Source: Brachyhypopomus gauderio (Eukaryota; Chordata; Actinopteri; Gymnotiformes; Hypopomidae). Taken from it: 64,000 bases of DNA. Position numbers and translations under genes: made by a program. The stretch spans positions 22,319,258-22,383,257 of the forward strand of contig NC_135219.1 in assembly GCF_052324685.1 (NCBI RefSeq), in the 5' to 3' direction. This document shows, in pieces, positions 37,446 to 49,719 of this stretch. How positions within the stretch are numbered: the stretch's first letter is position 1; each line of letters begins with the position of its first letter. The notes beneath the pieces were generated by a model, which made no database searches, had not been told where the DNA came from, and saw only the letters and a list, made by a program, of their open reading frames with translations.

Positions 37446-37654
37446 AAGAGCTCAGTCATGGCCTGGTGGTTAGGGAACTGGTCTTGTGACCGGAGGGTCG
37501 TGGGTTCGATTCCCAGACCTGAGGCCATGACTGAGGTGCCCCTGAGCAAGGCCCTTAACCCTCAATTGCTCACTTGTATAAAAATTAGATAAAAATGTAA
37601 GTCGCTCTGGATAAGGGCGTCTGCCAAATCCCATAAATGTAAATGTAAAGAGCT
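37446..37654 (+). mobile_element. tRNA-derived SINE with target-site duplication
   Basis: The body has a pol III B box, GGTTCGATTCC, at 37503-37513. It has a middle reading CCCTGAGCAAGGCCCTTAAC and a 3' part AAGTCGCTCTGGATAAGGGC, both typical of teleost tRNA-derived SINEs. AAGAGCT at 37446-37452 and 37648-37654 looks like the target-site duplication. The AAATGTAAATGTAA tail is also typical. Confidence 0.8.
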
Positions 37655-38101
37655 AAATGACCCACTATCTGACCAATCACAAGCCAGCAATATCCAGGTT
37701 CCAAAAAGCCAGGCTACTCATTACTTCTGTACATCATTAAGACAAAGAATCATTCTAACCAAACGGAGAGCACAGAACACACTCACTCTGCATTCAGAAG
37801 ACTGATGATTTCTGTAACCAAAATGTTTCTTTATAATGGACAGAAATAAACATCGAAATTACCCCATTTTATCATATTAACTTGTGGGACATAATTATGC
37901 ATAATAGAAAACATATTAAAAGGGCTCCATGCCATAGTGAATTGAAGCTGGATCATAACTGTTTTCCACATGTGTGTGCTACTTATGTGTGTCTTCTAAA
38001 AGTAGGTCATGCACCACTTGGGCTGGAAAATGTTACCATTCATTCTAAGAAGATTAAATCATAGAGAGAAAGTTTCAGGTCATAAGTGAGAGAGGAAACT
38101 A

Positions 38102-38165
<64 letters not shown>

Positions 38166-40230
38166 AAATGAGAGAGAGAGAGAGAGAGAGAACTGATTTT
38201 ATTATTTGTGCTGCATGTTAATGTTTTAACCCTTCATTACTATTTGTTACATATTCATGATTTGTAGCTTATAAAAATACCCAGCATGCCCTGGACAGCT
38301 AACCAGGCTTCTTTATCTATGTACAGACAAATTTGCTGATTACCATTTAATAAGCTAAAGCTAAGTGGCTGATGTAGAAAAATGTACCAAATGTCATATT
38401 ATTTCTTCCCTTCTAACAGTGGAAAAAGTCATAAATGTCTTGAGAACCTAACCAGGGAAACTGGTCTTCTGTATGTACCTGTATGGCCAGCCTCCCAGTA
38501 GCAGACCAGTAATAGAAGATCAGCATGGATGAGCAACATGAGACCCAACAAGGGACCCGAGCAATAAACGAAGTATTTCATAATGTCCAATAAAAAGGTA
38601 CATTGTCGCTCTTGTAACACCATTAACAGATGCTTGTCAACACTAGCTAGCATGCTAGCTTGAAGCTTGATGTGTACAGATTTATGCCTCTTTTAGAGAT
38701 TATGTTCAGGAATAGATGTTCAGTTCCCTGGGCTCCCATAACTAGATGGAGAGAAACTCACAGCTCATAGAGACCAGATGAAATTCAAGGTTTTTAAATC
38801 ATATTTATGGCATGTCACATTTATTTAAGTGTAAGTCCATTAGCCAAAATGTAAGAGACTACAAAGGAGCTTCACCCATCCTATTACAATAAATAAAATA
38901 TATAAAACAGCATCCAGTATACTGATTACATATTTTTCTTAACATTATTTTTGAAACAGCTTTATAACAGCAAATGTATGTTTTAAAACATCTCTCTTTA
39001 AAACTTCTCAAACATCTCGTTATACCTAACATCTTGCATGTATGCTAGTCTGCAAAATCAGGAGTCCATGCCAAACATCGTGTGCTGGAACATCAGGGAG
39101 TCTCATGGCAGGACCCAGGCACCCATCCACAATGAATACACACATCTCAGCCTTGGAGGGACAGCTAGTCACTGGCAATAATTATTAGACATGACATCTT
39201 AATCAACCTTCTCCAAATAATTCAGAACACTGCTTTTGCCATGATTCTAAATGCACAGCACTCCAAATGAACTATTTATTATAAAATTGTCAAAATGTGC
39301 CTGTGAGGATTTGTTATTTAATACAGGATCTTGGCATTTGGAATAAATTATTTTATTACCCTAAATTAATGAAATACAGAGAGTGACAATATCCAAATGG
39401 AAGACAACGTCTGTAACATAAGCTTTCATACTTTCTTTTGTAAACTCCCACCTTTAATTATGGAGTCTGGACTATTGTGAGTGTCTCACTATAAGACTCT
39501 GAACTATACACTGGTTTGATAATTGGAAGCCATGCATGTGTTATGATTTAAAAATGAATGGCATGAACCATTTTTCTAAACCAATGTAAAATTATACATA
39601 AATTAAGGTATATCTGCAGGACCAAGATAAAGGGACATTACTGAAACTGGTCCTCAGGAGGTTGACAGCCCAGTAAATACATTCATAAAAGTACATTTAT
39701 AAATGGTGTCCTATGAATGCTGTTTAACTAAACATTTATACAACTAATATCTCTTGCAAAACATGCAAGTAGTGTTATACCATGGAGCAGCCATTAGACT
39801 ACGGAAGTAAGAGACAAAGTTTCACTTAACCACTTTCTAAATTACAACTTTGGATGAACCTTTAAAGTTGCGACATACAGTTAATTTAGTGGGAACAAAT
39901 GCAGCTGTGTTAGCATTTTGAAAAATAAAATAGCCTTTCTCATTATGTGAGGAGGTAATGGCATTGATAAGACTAATTACATTTCTGTGCAGCCCTTCAC
40001 AATTTTATGTTTCCTTATATCCAGAATGTTAAACACTATGGCCAGTCTTAAAACCTACCAGCAACTGAAATGTCACGGTAGGCCGGCCCAGCCCCACAGG
40101 GGAGCCGCCCACTTCACATTCCACAACACAACCACTCCCCCTTTCCAATTCACCTACCTACACCCTCATCACCGGCACCGGTCTCACCCCCTACCTCAGC
40201 CCACAGGTCCAACATGCCATTGCTGTGCAC
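37655..40230. other. intergenic with a GA tract
   Basis: AT-rich. Apart from the (GA)n at 38103-38191 and a C-rich stretch near 40080-40210, I see no gene. Confidence 0.45.
38103..38191. repeat. (GA)n microsatellite
   Basis: A long GA run with one interruption near 38165. Confidence 0.95.
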
Positions 40231-40400
40231 AGAGGTGGGCATTCCAGGTTCAGAAATTAAAAGTCCTCACCAAGATTTTGCTCAGGCTTCCTGGATTGTG
40301 TTGATTCCACTAATTTTACCTGCCTTGCACTAATTCAAAAATCCAGCAAGTAAAATCCTGGGAAGGACTTTTACTTTCTGAACCTGGAATGCCCACCTCT
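40231..40400. mobile_element. 170-bp fold-back MITE-like element
   Basis: The left end AGAGGTGGGCATTCCAGGTT, continuing CAGAAA, is the reverse complement of the right end, which finishes TTTCTGAACCTGGAATGCCC ACCTCT. The interior halves are also partly complementary, so the whole element can fold back. No obvious target-site duplication flanks it, so its superfamily is unassigned. Confidence 0.7.
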
Positions 40401-43004
40401 AGAGGAGCGAGCCTGCCTGGGTCGTCTTCCGCTGCCTTCCTCCTGGCTGCCGAGTTACAGACTTTGCGCCTTAAGCACCTCTGTCTCTTGACTAACGCTG
40501 TGTGCGTGTGGCGTTACTTCACTTGAGTGTGATTGTTATTGCTGTGCTACGGACATTAATGTCTGCACGGCACCGTACTCCATGTCTGCTGCTTCTGTCA
40601 CCCTGTTACATGAAACAATATATACAATACGATGAGAAACATTCTGGGGCCAGTTTAACAAGACAAAAAAAAAAAACATTCATATACATTTGCTGTATCT
40701 GAAATATTTTCCTAATGCACCACTCCATACCGCAGTGGAGAAACTGATTCACTTGTTGAAGGCGCTAAATCACTGCCAAGCAGAAGCACAAGGTGGAAAA
40801 GTCGATTTGGCAATAGGATGTAAAGTTTATTCTGGCAGCGACGACCTATTAATCAGACTAGAACTCCCAGAAACCTGACAGTTTGAGCCCCTAGATTCTG
40901 ATACTGACATCAATTTGAAACTTCTCAGTGAAACAAACTGTAGTGCCAAACATACCAATAAAAATGTGAATATTGGTTGGACTGTAAAGAGAATGTAGTG
41001 TCTAATGAGTATAAAGAACACATTTTCTATTTTTTAACCCATACTCCCATATTGTATGTCTGAGTTGTCATTTGTTAAAGCCTCATGTGAATTGTATGTG
41101 TAATCCTTCACCATCTAAGTAAGAGTTTTTTTTATATAAGCTTCCCTCTTACGAACAGGCAAAGGGGTACGTACATTTATTTTCTAGTTATACATTTCAG
41201 ATGTTTTTGTGTAAATGAAAATGTTCTGGTAGTCTGTCCTCCTTGTGCTTCTTTTTAGTTATACGATGCAACAATGTTGGTGTAATGATGCCGTGAAAGT
41301 GCAAAAATGTCTGTTTACTGAAGCCCAGAATTAAATATCAGTGAAAGGAGCCAGAGCCTTCCGTGTGGTGACTAAAGGAGGCACATGTTGTTGGTTTCCA
41401 TCATTTACAGGCATGTACAGCCCAAAATACATCTGTGTACCACAACTCTTTCAAGCTACTTACACTGGAACAAGTCACCACATGATGCCACCTCTGATGA
41501 CCAACCTTGACCAAGATTAAAAGAAAACAAAAAAAGAAGAATCACCTTCATTTCAAACTGTTGACATTAACTGTTCAATTTTATTTCCTAGAGGGAAAGT
41601 TCTAGATCGAGACAGACACCACTCCAGAGGTCCAGGATGACACTTCCAGGGCTTTCTGACTGCCAGAAGCATCAGACCCACCTCAACATCTTAATCTTTT
41701 ATACGCACCCATTCGTCCTTCATTCACACGTTTTGTCTTCTTTCAGATGTACATTTATGAGTGGAAAACACTTACAGCTCAATTTCTCCTCAGGTAAACA
41801 GAGCAGTGGTTCACTTGGTTCACTTGGTGTTTGTACTCTTCAGCACTGTTGTTATTTCCTAGATAGTTTTTCTCCAGAAGTGAATGAATTTTCCAAACGA
41901 TGGTTCACCTCAGCCACACACAGAAAACCTGTCAAAATTCACCAGATGAGACATAATTTACAATTTTAAAAGTTCACTCCAGGGGCCTTCGCTAAGCCAA
42001 GTCTCCATTAAACAGCAGAGCATCTGTGCTTCCCAAATCACACAAATAAAAAAATCTGACAGAGAAACTCAGCACAAATTAAAACAAAGTATTTTCATGC
42101 CATTCTTATGTAATATGTTTGCTCTTTCCATGCATACACATCGTGATAATAAGCACTGATATCAGGTAACACATTCTTCCAACCGTTCTCCCACTAACAC
42201 GTCTTCCAAACACACGATAAGACCCGTCCACGCAGATCTGACAGACGCCAGGTAATTATTATGTGCTTAGGCAAGACAAGATCTGCATGGATACAACAAA
42301 GGAACATGCCAAAAAAGGGGGCTTTTGCCACTTTTTTACGTTATATAAAACAATTATTGGGGGAGGGGGACATGTGAGGACAACTTTAACAGTCTATTTA
42401 TGTCTTAAGCTCCTTCTGAGTTTCTTGCACTAAGCCGTAACATGAGACACAAGGGCCTGTGGGGCCTGTGCTGCTTCTTTACGGGGCAATAAAACGAGGT
42501 ATAAAACAAACATTTTATAAAACAAACGTGTCCTGCTGTGGCTTCATCTGTGTGCTGCTCCTTGTTTTCCACCAGATTATCACCCTGTTCCATCTACATT
42601 CACAAAATAAAGACTTTGCAAGAATAGAATAATATAACCTGAGTATGGAGCTAAAGAACGGTGATTTATGAACTGGTGCACAAGGGACAATGAAAGAGAG
42701 CAGTTAAACGGGTCATCTTTTTATGTACGATACACTGTGATAGCTTATTCTAACTTCCTTTACATAGGAAAATACCTCTCGCCATAACCACTTCTCCTGA
42801 TTTCCTCTTGCATTAACTCTTCCTAATGGCTACTATGAATCAACAGGAAGAAATGACAGTTGTACACTAATGAGGCCTAACCCAGTCCAGAAATGTTATA
42901 GTACCTGTCCTTAACCTCACACAAGTAGATGTAAGCTGAACCCTCCAAACGTCCCTTTTTGAAATGGATTATTTCAATAATGTATTTTGGCTTTATTTTT
43001 ACTT
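40401..43004. other. intergenic, nothing recognised
   Basis: AT-rich sequence with only short open frames lacking known motifs. Confidence 0.45.
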
Positions 43005-43460
43005 TATTTTTTCAGTTTTTCATTTTCTCCCCTGCGCTCAGCGCTTCTGACAGAAGCTTGGGAGTCTGAGGGTGGGCACTGGTATTTTTTGATGCTCTTT
43101 GGACCGCTCTCTTCTGAACCGAGATTGATGTTGTCGTTCCTGAGATCTTACGGAGCCACTCCTGCATTTTAGGGGTCATAACCCCCCAAGTGCCTCATTA
43201 CCACTGGGATAACTTACGTGTCAGCTTTACATTCTCTCTTTCCTCTTTCAGTCCTTGGTATTTCTCCAACTTTTTAGCTTTCCTTCCTTTTGATGTTTCC
43301 CCTCGACTTGAAATTGCCAGATTTATTACCACTGCTGTTTTCTGCATATCTTATATCACAGTGTCTGGTTGGCTGGCCATTGTTTGCTTGTCTGTCTAGA
43401 TCTGGAGGATCTAGAGGATCTTAGCCTTGTTATTTTCCACCACTCTCTGTAGCTCCTCCC
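43005..43460 (-). mobile_element. degraded R4/Rex6-like LINE 3' fragment
   Basis: Minus-strand translation with many frameshifts gives pieces such as ANQTL, EGKHQKEGKLKSWRNTK, VIPVVMRHLG and SGTTTSISVQKRAVQ. In order they match the restriction-like endonuclease and C-terminal part of R4/Rex6-type fish LINEs. Ends are approximate and the copy is dead. Confidence 0.55.
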
Positions 43461-45110
43461 CTTTGGACTTAGTGTGTCTAGCCCATATGCCCTGCATATG
43501 GTCCGGTGTAACTCGGTTATGATCCCTGCAACTCGGTTGCGTCTCTCTGTGTTTATCCTTGTGTCCTAATGATTAACTCCCCTTCGCCATTCTTCAGTCC
43601 TGCCCTCTCCAGCCACTGGTGGCGCTGTCTTACATTATCCTGTCTCACTGCATTCCATATACCACCTATCCTGCTGTGGTCTCTCCCTCATCAGCGTCTC
43701 CTTGGGGCCCACTGCTCGCACATATTCATGGATTCTTGGACACCCATATTCTTGCTGGCGTACGTGGAGAAGGACTGGTGCCATAATAAAGGTCAAGTTA
43801 ATGTGGCTTTTGAAAAGTACAAGATATGCAGCCACTAGCATCTTGGATCTTGGATCCCCATCCAGTCAACACGTTTGATCTGTTCCAGCTCCCACACACA
43901 CCTGAGCCTGAGGTAATCAAGTTCTTTACCTGGTTGAGGCATGTTGAGAGCTTGAATAAATCACAAATCTGGATTGGGGTCTCAAAGTTCTCATGACCGA
44001 GAACTTCTGCTTTAGATTAATCTCGCTGATGGCTGATATCTGTCAACATTAATCCAACATGCTATTCACAGTCAATTTTAACTTACTTAAACAAGATTTG
44101 ATGATTACTGTTTCTTTTTTGTCCTTTTTCACAACTTTGTGTGGGTATTCTTTTACACTTAATAAAACACATGTGACATTTTACATGTGTATAGTTTGTC
44201 ATCACCCCCCTCTACTGAACCAATTCCTTTCTTGCATTTGACTTAAAACAGTGCTATTCCACTTCAAAACATAGTGCTCTCACACTTTTGCTACCTAAAC
44301 AGATATGTAATTCCAGACTCAGCTAATTCATCTATTGTAGTTTTTCTCCTGCAGCGCTCTACCCATTTATACAAATTTGGTCTGGCTGATCTAGCAGTAT
44401 ATGAGGTTTCAAATAATGAAACTTTTTTGGGTCTTTGTAAGGGGAGATGAAGGAATAATCCCCAGGCTGCCTGCTTTCTGCCGCGCTCTCGGTAGATGAA
44501 GAAATGGGGTTGACGGACGTCCGGCCACGGCTCAAATGCACTGCAGGTGGAATATCAGCGTTAGTGCTGAGGAATTCAGGCCACCCCTCACTCCTGCAAC
44601 CCCTCACTCCTGCATACCAGTGTGGAGCGTGAGTGGAGCTCCACACACCCTGTAGAGCTGCTCCTCTGTTTCATGCAGGACGTGAACTCACAGATGTTAG
44701 AACATGAGTGAGCCTGATGAGGTTTTGAGGTGTTAGACGGTGAATTAATTTAAAATTACAGACATGTTTAAAATCTGCTCTTGAAGTAACTAATGAAGTA
44801 ATATCTAGTATTATAATCCAACATATTTGCTACAACAATTATTGCGAAATTAATTTTGCAAGCTGCTGAGTTTATATATGCATGAAATGAGCATGATTAT
44901 AACATTTTTTCACAGACATATTTGATTTCACTGGCCTCCAGTGATTCTCAAGGATAAGATTTTAGAATGTTTTAATTTAGCTGCTGTGCCCTTGAGATGC
45001 TGAACAGAACATGGTGTTTGCAGACACTGGTGTGTCACAAATGTGTAATAGCCTGGAACCTGGAAAACATTTAATAACCAGTGAGGAACAGGTACTGGCA
45101 GCCTATCTGA
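43461..45110. other. intergenic, with a possible orphan exon
   Basis: Nothing certain. A minus-strand open frame ending in TAG at 44361-44359 looks more protein-like than its surroundings (see findings). Confidence 0.4.
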
Positions 45111-45626
45111 GAGGAGGGTGTAATAAATGGTGTAATAGATGGAGAAGGGTGTGATAGAGGGGAGGAGGGTGCAATAGAGGGTATAATGGAGGAGGGTGTA
45201 ATAGATGAAGGAGGGTGTAATAGAGGGTATAATAGAGGGGAGGAGGGTGTAATAGATGGAGGAGGGTGTAATAGAGGGTGTAATAGAGGGGAGGAGGGTG
45301 TAATAGAGGGTGTAATAGATGGAGGAGGGTGTAATAGAGGGTGTAATAGATGGAGGAGGGTGTAATAGATGGGGGGAGAGTGTAATAGAGGGTGTAATAT
45401 ATGGAGGAGGGTGTAATAAAGGGTGTAATAGACAGAGAAGGGTGATATAGGGTGTAATAGATAGAGAAGGGTGTAATAGAGGGTGTAATAGAGAGTGTAA
45501 TAGATGGAGGAGGGTGTAATAGATGGTGTAATAGATGGAGGAGGGTGTAATAGAGGGTGTAATAGATGGAGGAGGGTGTAATAGATGGTGTAATAGATGG
45601 AGGAGGGTGTAATAGAGGAGGAGGGT
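45111..45626. repeat. GTGTAATAGAKGG-type minisatellite
   Basis: About 500 bp of short units, mostly GTGTAATAGAGG and GTGTAATAGATGGAGGAGG, in irregular order. It makes long spurious minus-strand open frames of ITPSITPS type. Confidence 0.93.
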
Positions 45627-46115
45627 GTGAGAGAAAACATGCCCCACTGCACTAGGGAAACTAATGCTTCAGATGAAGCTAACTGAAAAAAAAAAACATT
45701 TGTTTATTAAAAATAAACTAAAATGTGATAAATCATTCAGAGACAAAACTGGTAGAAAATATGATAGGTTAACAACGTATTTATTTCTCTTGCATCACCT
45801 AATGAAAAAAACATTGTGTTCTCTAGATACACATGCTAAATGATACTGCTAATCCCGATCCGTCAACAACAGAGGAAACCAGATGCCGGAGCAGACGTAG
45901 AGAAAGAGAAAACATCTGGACAGACAGGCGCAGTGTAGCGCAGACATTAGTCTTATCTGCATGACTGCACAGTCATCAGACACCATGAATTATATTTTAA
46001 TGTTTTCCTTTGGGATTTGCTTCTGTGCCAGGATTACCAGCACATGCTTAGAGACAGATAGACCAAGACAGACAACACCAAGGAGTAACTTGGAAGGAGA
46101 ACGCAGATGAGGAGG

Positions 46116-47039
46116 GTGACTAAATGACAGACAGGTCAACAGACAGAAGTGACTAAATGACAGACAGGTCAACAGACAGAAGTGACTAAATGACAGACAG
46201 GTCAACAGACAGAAGTGACTAAATGACAGACAGGTCAACAGACAGAAGTGACTAAATGACAGACAGGTCAACAGACAGAAGTGACTAAATGACAGACAGG
46301 TCAACAGACAGAAGTGACTAAATGACAGACAGGTCAACAGACAGAAGTGACTAAATGACAGACAGGTCAACAGACAGAAGTGACTAAATGATAGACAGGT
46401 CATCAGACAGAAGTGACTAAATGATAGACAGGTCATCAGACAGAAGTGACTAAATGACAGACAGGTCAACAGACAGAAGTGACTAAATGACAGACAGGTC
46501 AACAGACAGAAGTGACTAAATGACAGACAGGTCAACAGACAGAAGTGACTAAATGACAGACAGGTCAACAGACAGAAGTGACTAAATGATAGACAGGTCA
46601 TCAGACAGAAGTGACTAAATGATAGACAGGTCATCAGACAGCAGTGACTAAATGATAGACAGGTCATCAGACAGAAGTGACTAAATGATAGACAGGTCAT
46701 CAGACAGAAGTGACTAAATGACAGACAGGTCAACAGACAGAAGTGACTAAATGACAGACAGGTCAACAGACAGAAGTGACTAAATGACAGACAGGTCAAC
46801 AGACAGAAGTGACTAAATGACAGACAGGTCAACAGACAGAAGTGACTAAATGACAGACAGGTCAACAGACAGAAGTGACTAAATGATAGACAGGTCATCA
46901 GACAGAAGTGACTAAATGATAGACAGGTCATCAGACAGCAGTGACTAAATGATAGACAGGTCATCAGACAGAAGTGACTAAATGATAGACAGGTCATCAG
47001 ACAGAAGTGACTAAATGATAGACAGGTTAACAGACAGAA
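46116..47039. repeat. 33-bp minisatellite, exactly 28 units
   Basis: The unit begins GTGACTAAATGACAGACAGG and is 33 bp; 924 bp = 28 units. Two main variants differ at two linked positions (GACAGACAGGTCAAC or GATAGACAGGTCATC). In unit order they run 8C, 2T, 4C, 4T, 5C, 5T. Because 33 is a multiple of 3, it makes a long spurious minus-strand open frame. Confidence 0.97.
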
Positions 47040-48113
47040 ATGAGGGATGTCTCGTGTGCTCAGACAATTGGCTCTCACCTGGTGAGCCTACCACTTGTTT
47101 GAAGGCAGGTGAAGACTGAATCGACCTTGGTAACATCGGCCAACGTAATAGTGTTTCAAAAATAGAAGTGTCACAGAGCCTAAGTTAAACAGGCACATAT
47201 GAAACTGTGTTGTTTAATGACTTGAGCTTTCATTAATGTATCAGAACAATATAATCGCTAAACATACAAGAAGAGCAAAGTTCTTTTTCCTCTTTCTCTT
47301 GGCTATAGTTTAATGTCATTAAATTTGAAAAATTCCTTTCAGAAATAATACATCTTGAGAAGTCATTATGTGTCAGAGACGTCATAGGCTACATGGAAAA
47401 ATATAAAAGTGTCTCATATTCATTTAGTTTCTCTGCAACAGGCTTTCCAAGGTAATATATATAGTCTAGTAACTGTTAGCCACACATTAAAAACCATCCT
47501 GAGGTGATGGCGGAGAATGTGGCGTGACTGAGCAGGTCTTGCTCCCGCTGGCCAGCCACAACACCATAGGGCAGAACAATGACGTCACGAGTAACTAGAA
47601 GCGATGGTGCACACGAGGAGCAGCTGAAGTTACAGGAGCAGAAGTGAAGAAAGACCTACTGCTTAAAATCAGATGAAGAGGCTAGAACTTCTTGCTGAAA
47701 ACACATGTCCATTTGGTCCTCCTGCCAGTCGCTTAAATAGTTCAGTACTTCACAGTACTTCACATACACTTGATATTGTATTACACTTTTTTAATAAATT
47801 GTTGTGATTACAAGGTCATTTGGACCTCTACATCCTGGTACTTAGGAAGTCAATTTGGGTGTCAGCGTCAATAATGTAAAGGCTCCCGTCAGTGCAGTCT
47901 TTAGTGTCTCTGGTTGTCTATGCAATAACCGTTGTTTGACACCACCAACTTGTGTATATGGTCAATCAGGAAAACTAAAACGACAACACTGGTGAGACAA
48001 CTACAAGGTGTTTTGTTTAACTGGTCTCAGAACAGCCTGAGATTAACAGCTGCACATGTCATGGGTGTAGGTCAGACTGAAATTAACCTGCAGACATGGC
48101 TGTTGGAAAATCA
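47040..48113. other. intergenic, nothing recognised
   Basis: No gene or known repeat seen between the two minisatellites. Confidence 0.45.
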
Positions 48114-48200
48114 CCTGCACTGGGGCCTGCACTGGGGACCTGCACTGGGGGCCTGCACTGGGGCCTGCACTGGGGACCTGCACTGGGGGCCTGCACTGGG
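48114..48200. repeat. CCTGCACTGGGG minisatellite
   Basis: Seven 12-13 bp units. Three sub-variants (ending GGGG, GGGGA, GGGGG) repeat in the same order, giving a 38-bp higher-order unit. Confidence 0.93.
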
Positions 48201-48408
48201 TAACTGGATGAAAAACCAGCGCCAAGTGCTCACATTAAAACCACACAGTTCTTCGTCCAACAGCTTTGGAAATTGATCTATATTATGATCTATATTATAT
48301 CTGAAATTGGATGAATTGAATACAGGCAATAATGTTGGGGAGCTGCAGAGTAGTAACATTACTACTAAAGCCACACTATCCACTAAAGCCACAGTGTAAA
48401 AGATAATG

Positions 48409-48411
<3 letters not shown>

Positions 48412-48460
<49 letters not shown>
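48412..48460. repeat. (TA)n microsatellite
   Basis: About 24 TA units. Confidence 0.95.
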
Positions 48461-48465
<5 letters not shown>

Positions 48466-49001
48466 GTCCCACAGGTGTGATTTCAACTTAACATAGAGCT
48501 TTGTGAGAGCTGACAAGCAGCACACACTGAAATTAAACATGGGGCCCAAGACCTGTAATGAGTCATTTAGCAGGTGGAGCTGTGAAGTATTTTTCTCCAA
48601 CACATCTGGCTTCCCCTCATGCTACAGCTCAAACTGTGTGCTGGATGGTTTGCACAACCAAAACTGGAAAACTGGTAATATTAACTTATAGACATATAGA
48701 TATAATGCAAACCCAAAACAGAAATTCTCACAGATAGGAAGGACGTTGTGCTCCACAGGACAGAGATTACAAGAGCAAATTGTAGTGGATCAAGTAGACA
48801 ATAGACAACTCAAATAGACAATGAGTGTAACCAAAATGAAATGAAGAAAAAGAGGGAGATTTAGGAATGCGTTAAAAAGTTATTTTGATGCTCTACTCTA
48901 GTCTCCTGGCTTTGAGGCCAGTGAAGCATCTGTTTCTGTCTAAATCTCTGCTGATGGAAAATCCCCTGGCAGTGGAGAAGAATCTCTAACACTTGTGCGC
49001 A

Positions 49002-49039
49002 CACACACACGCACACACACACACACACACGCACACACT
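49002..49039. repeat. (CA)n microsatellite
   Basis: CA units with two CG variants. Confidence 0.9.
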
Positions 49040-49677
49040 CATACACAAGTAGACAAACACACAAAGTTATAACAAACGAGAAGCACAAACCTGATAATAA
49101 ATCAGCCTAAGGTCTGTGATCTGAACCTTGACCCCAAATTTCTTAAGGCCTGTGAACTGAACTTTGACCCTAACATTCTAAGCTGAAGAGTAAGTGTGAG
49201 GACATCAACAGTAACTGTTAATGTCCTCACACACTGGCATTGTTGTGAGTGAAATTTGAATGTTGCTCTGTGGACAAGTTTTTCCTTGGGGAGTATGACT
49301 TTTTTAAGTGTTGGATTCAACCTGCCATCTGTGTCTCTAAACCTAGAGTTGGAGCTATAGCGACTCGCACAGACCAATTTCACGTCTAAATCAGTCCAAT
49401 TCTTTCACCCAAGGAATGATCTCTCTGAATCTTTGTTTGATTTGGGAGAATCGTTACCCCTTCAACAACCAAGGTCCTGGCTCTACCCTAATTGTTTCTC
49501 TGAATCTTTACCAAAAAGACAGTACACAGATAAAGCAAATGAAATCATGATAAAGTATGTTTTGCTCAGTCTATGACTGTATGGTTTCAATTTACCAGGC
49601 AGTTTTATTCTCATCACCCAATACATTAATGTGTGACTCTTTCCTTGGCTCCTCTCTAATATTACACATATACAGAA

Positions 49678-49678
<1 letters not shown>

Positions 49679-49715
<37 letters not shown>
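49679..49715. repeat. (GA)n microsatellite
   Basis: GA run with one AA interruption near its start. Confidence 0.9.

Positions 49716-49719
<4 letters not shown>

Noticed and set aside
44928..45647. 239-codon minus-strand open frame rich in ITPSITPS
   Set aside because: Produced by the GTGTAATAGA minisatellite; no start context, splice signal or similarity.
46116..47039. CRISPR-like array
   Set aside because: Direct tandem repeat without unique spacers, in a vertebrate genome; it is a minisatellite.
45990..47078. 362-codon minus-strand open frame of CLSFSHFCLLT repeats
   Set aside because: It is the 33-bp minisatellite read in frame; 33 is a multiple of 3, so the open frame is automatic.
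48043..48392. Gln/Cys-Arg-Pro-rich open frames
   Set aside because: Translations of the CCTGCACTGGGG minisatellite.
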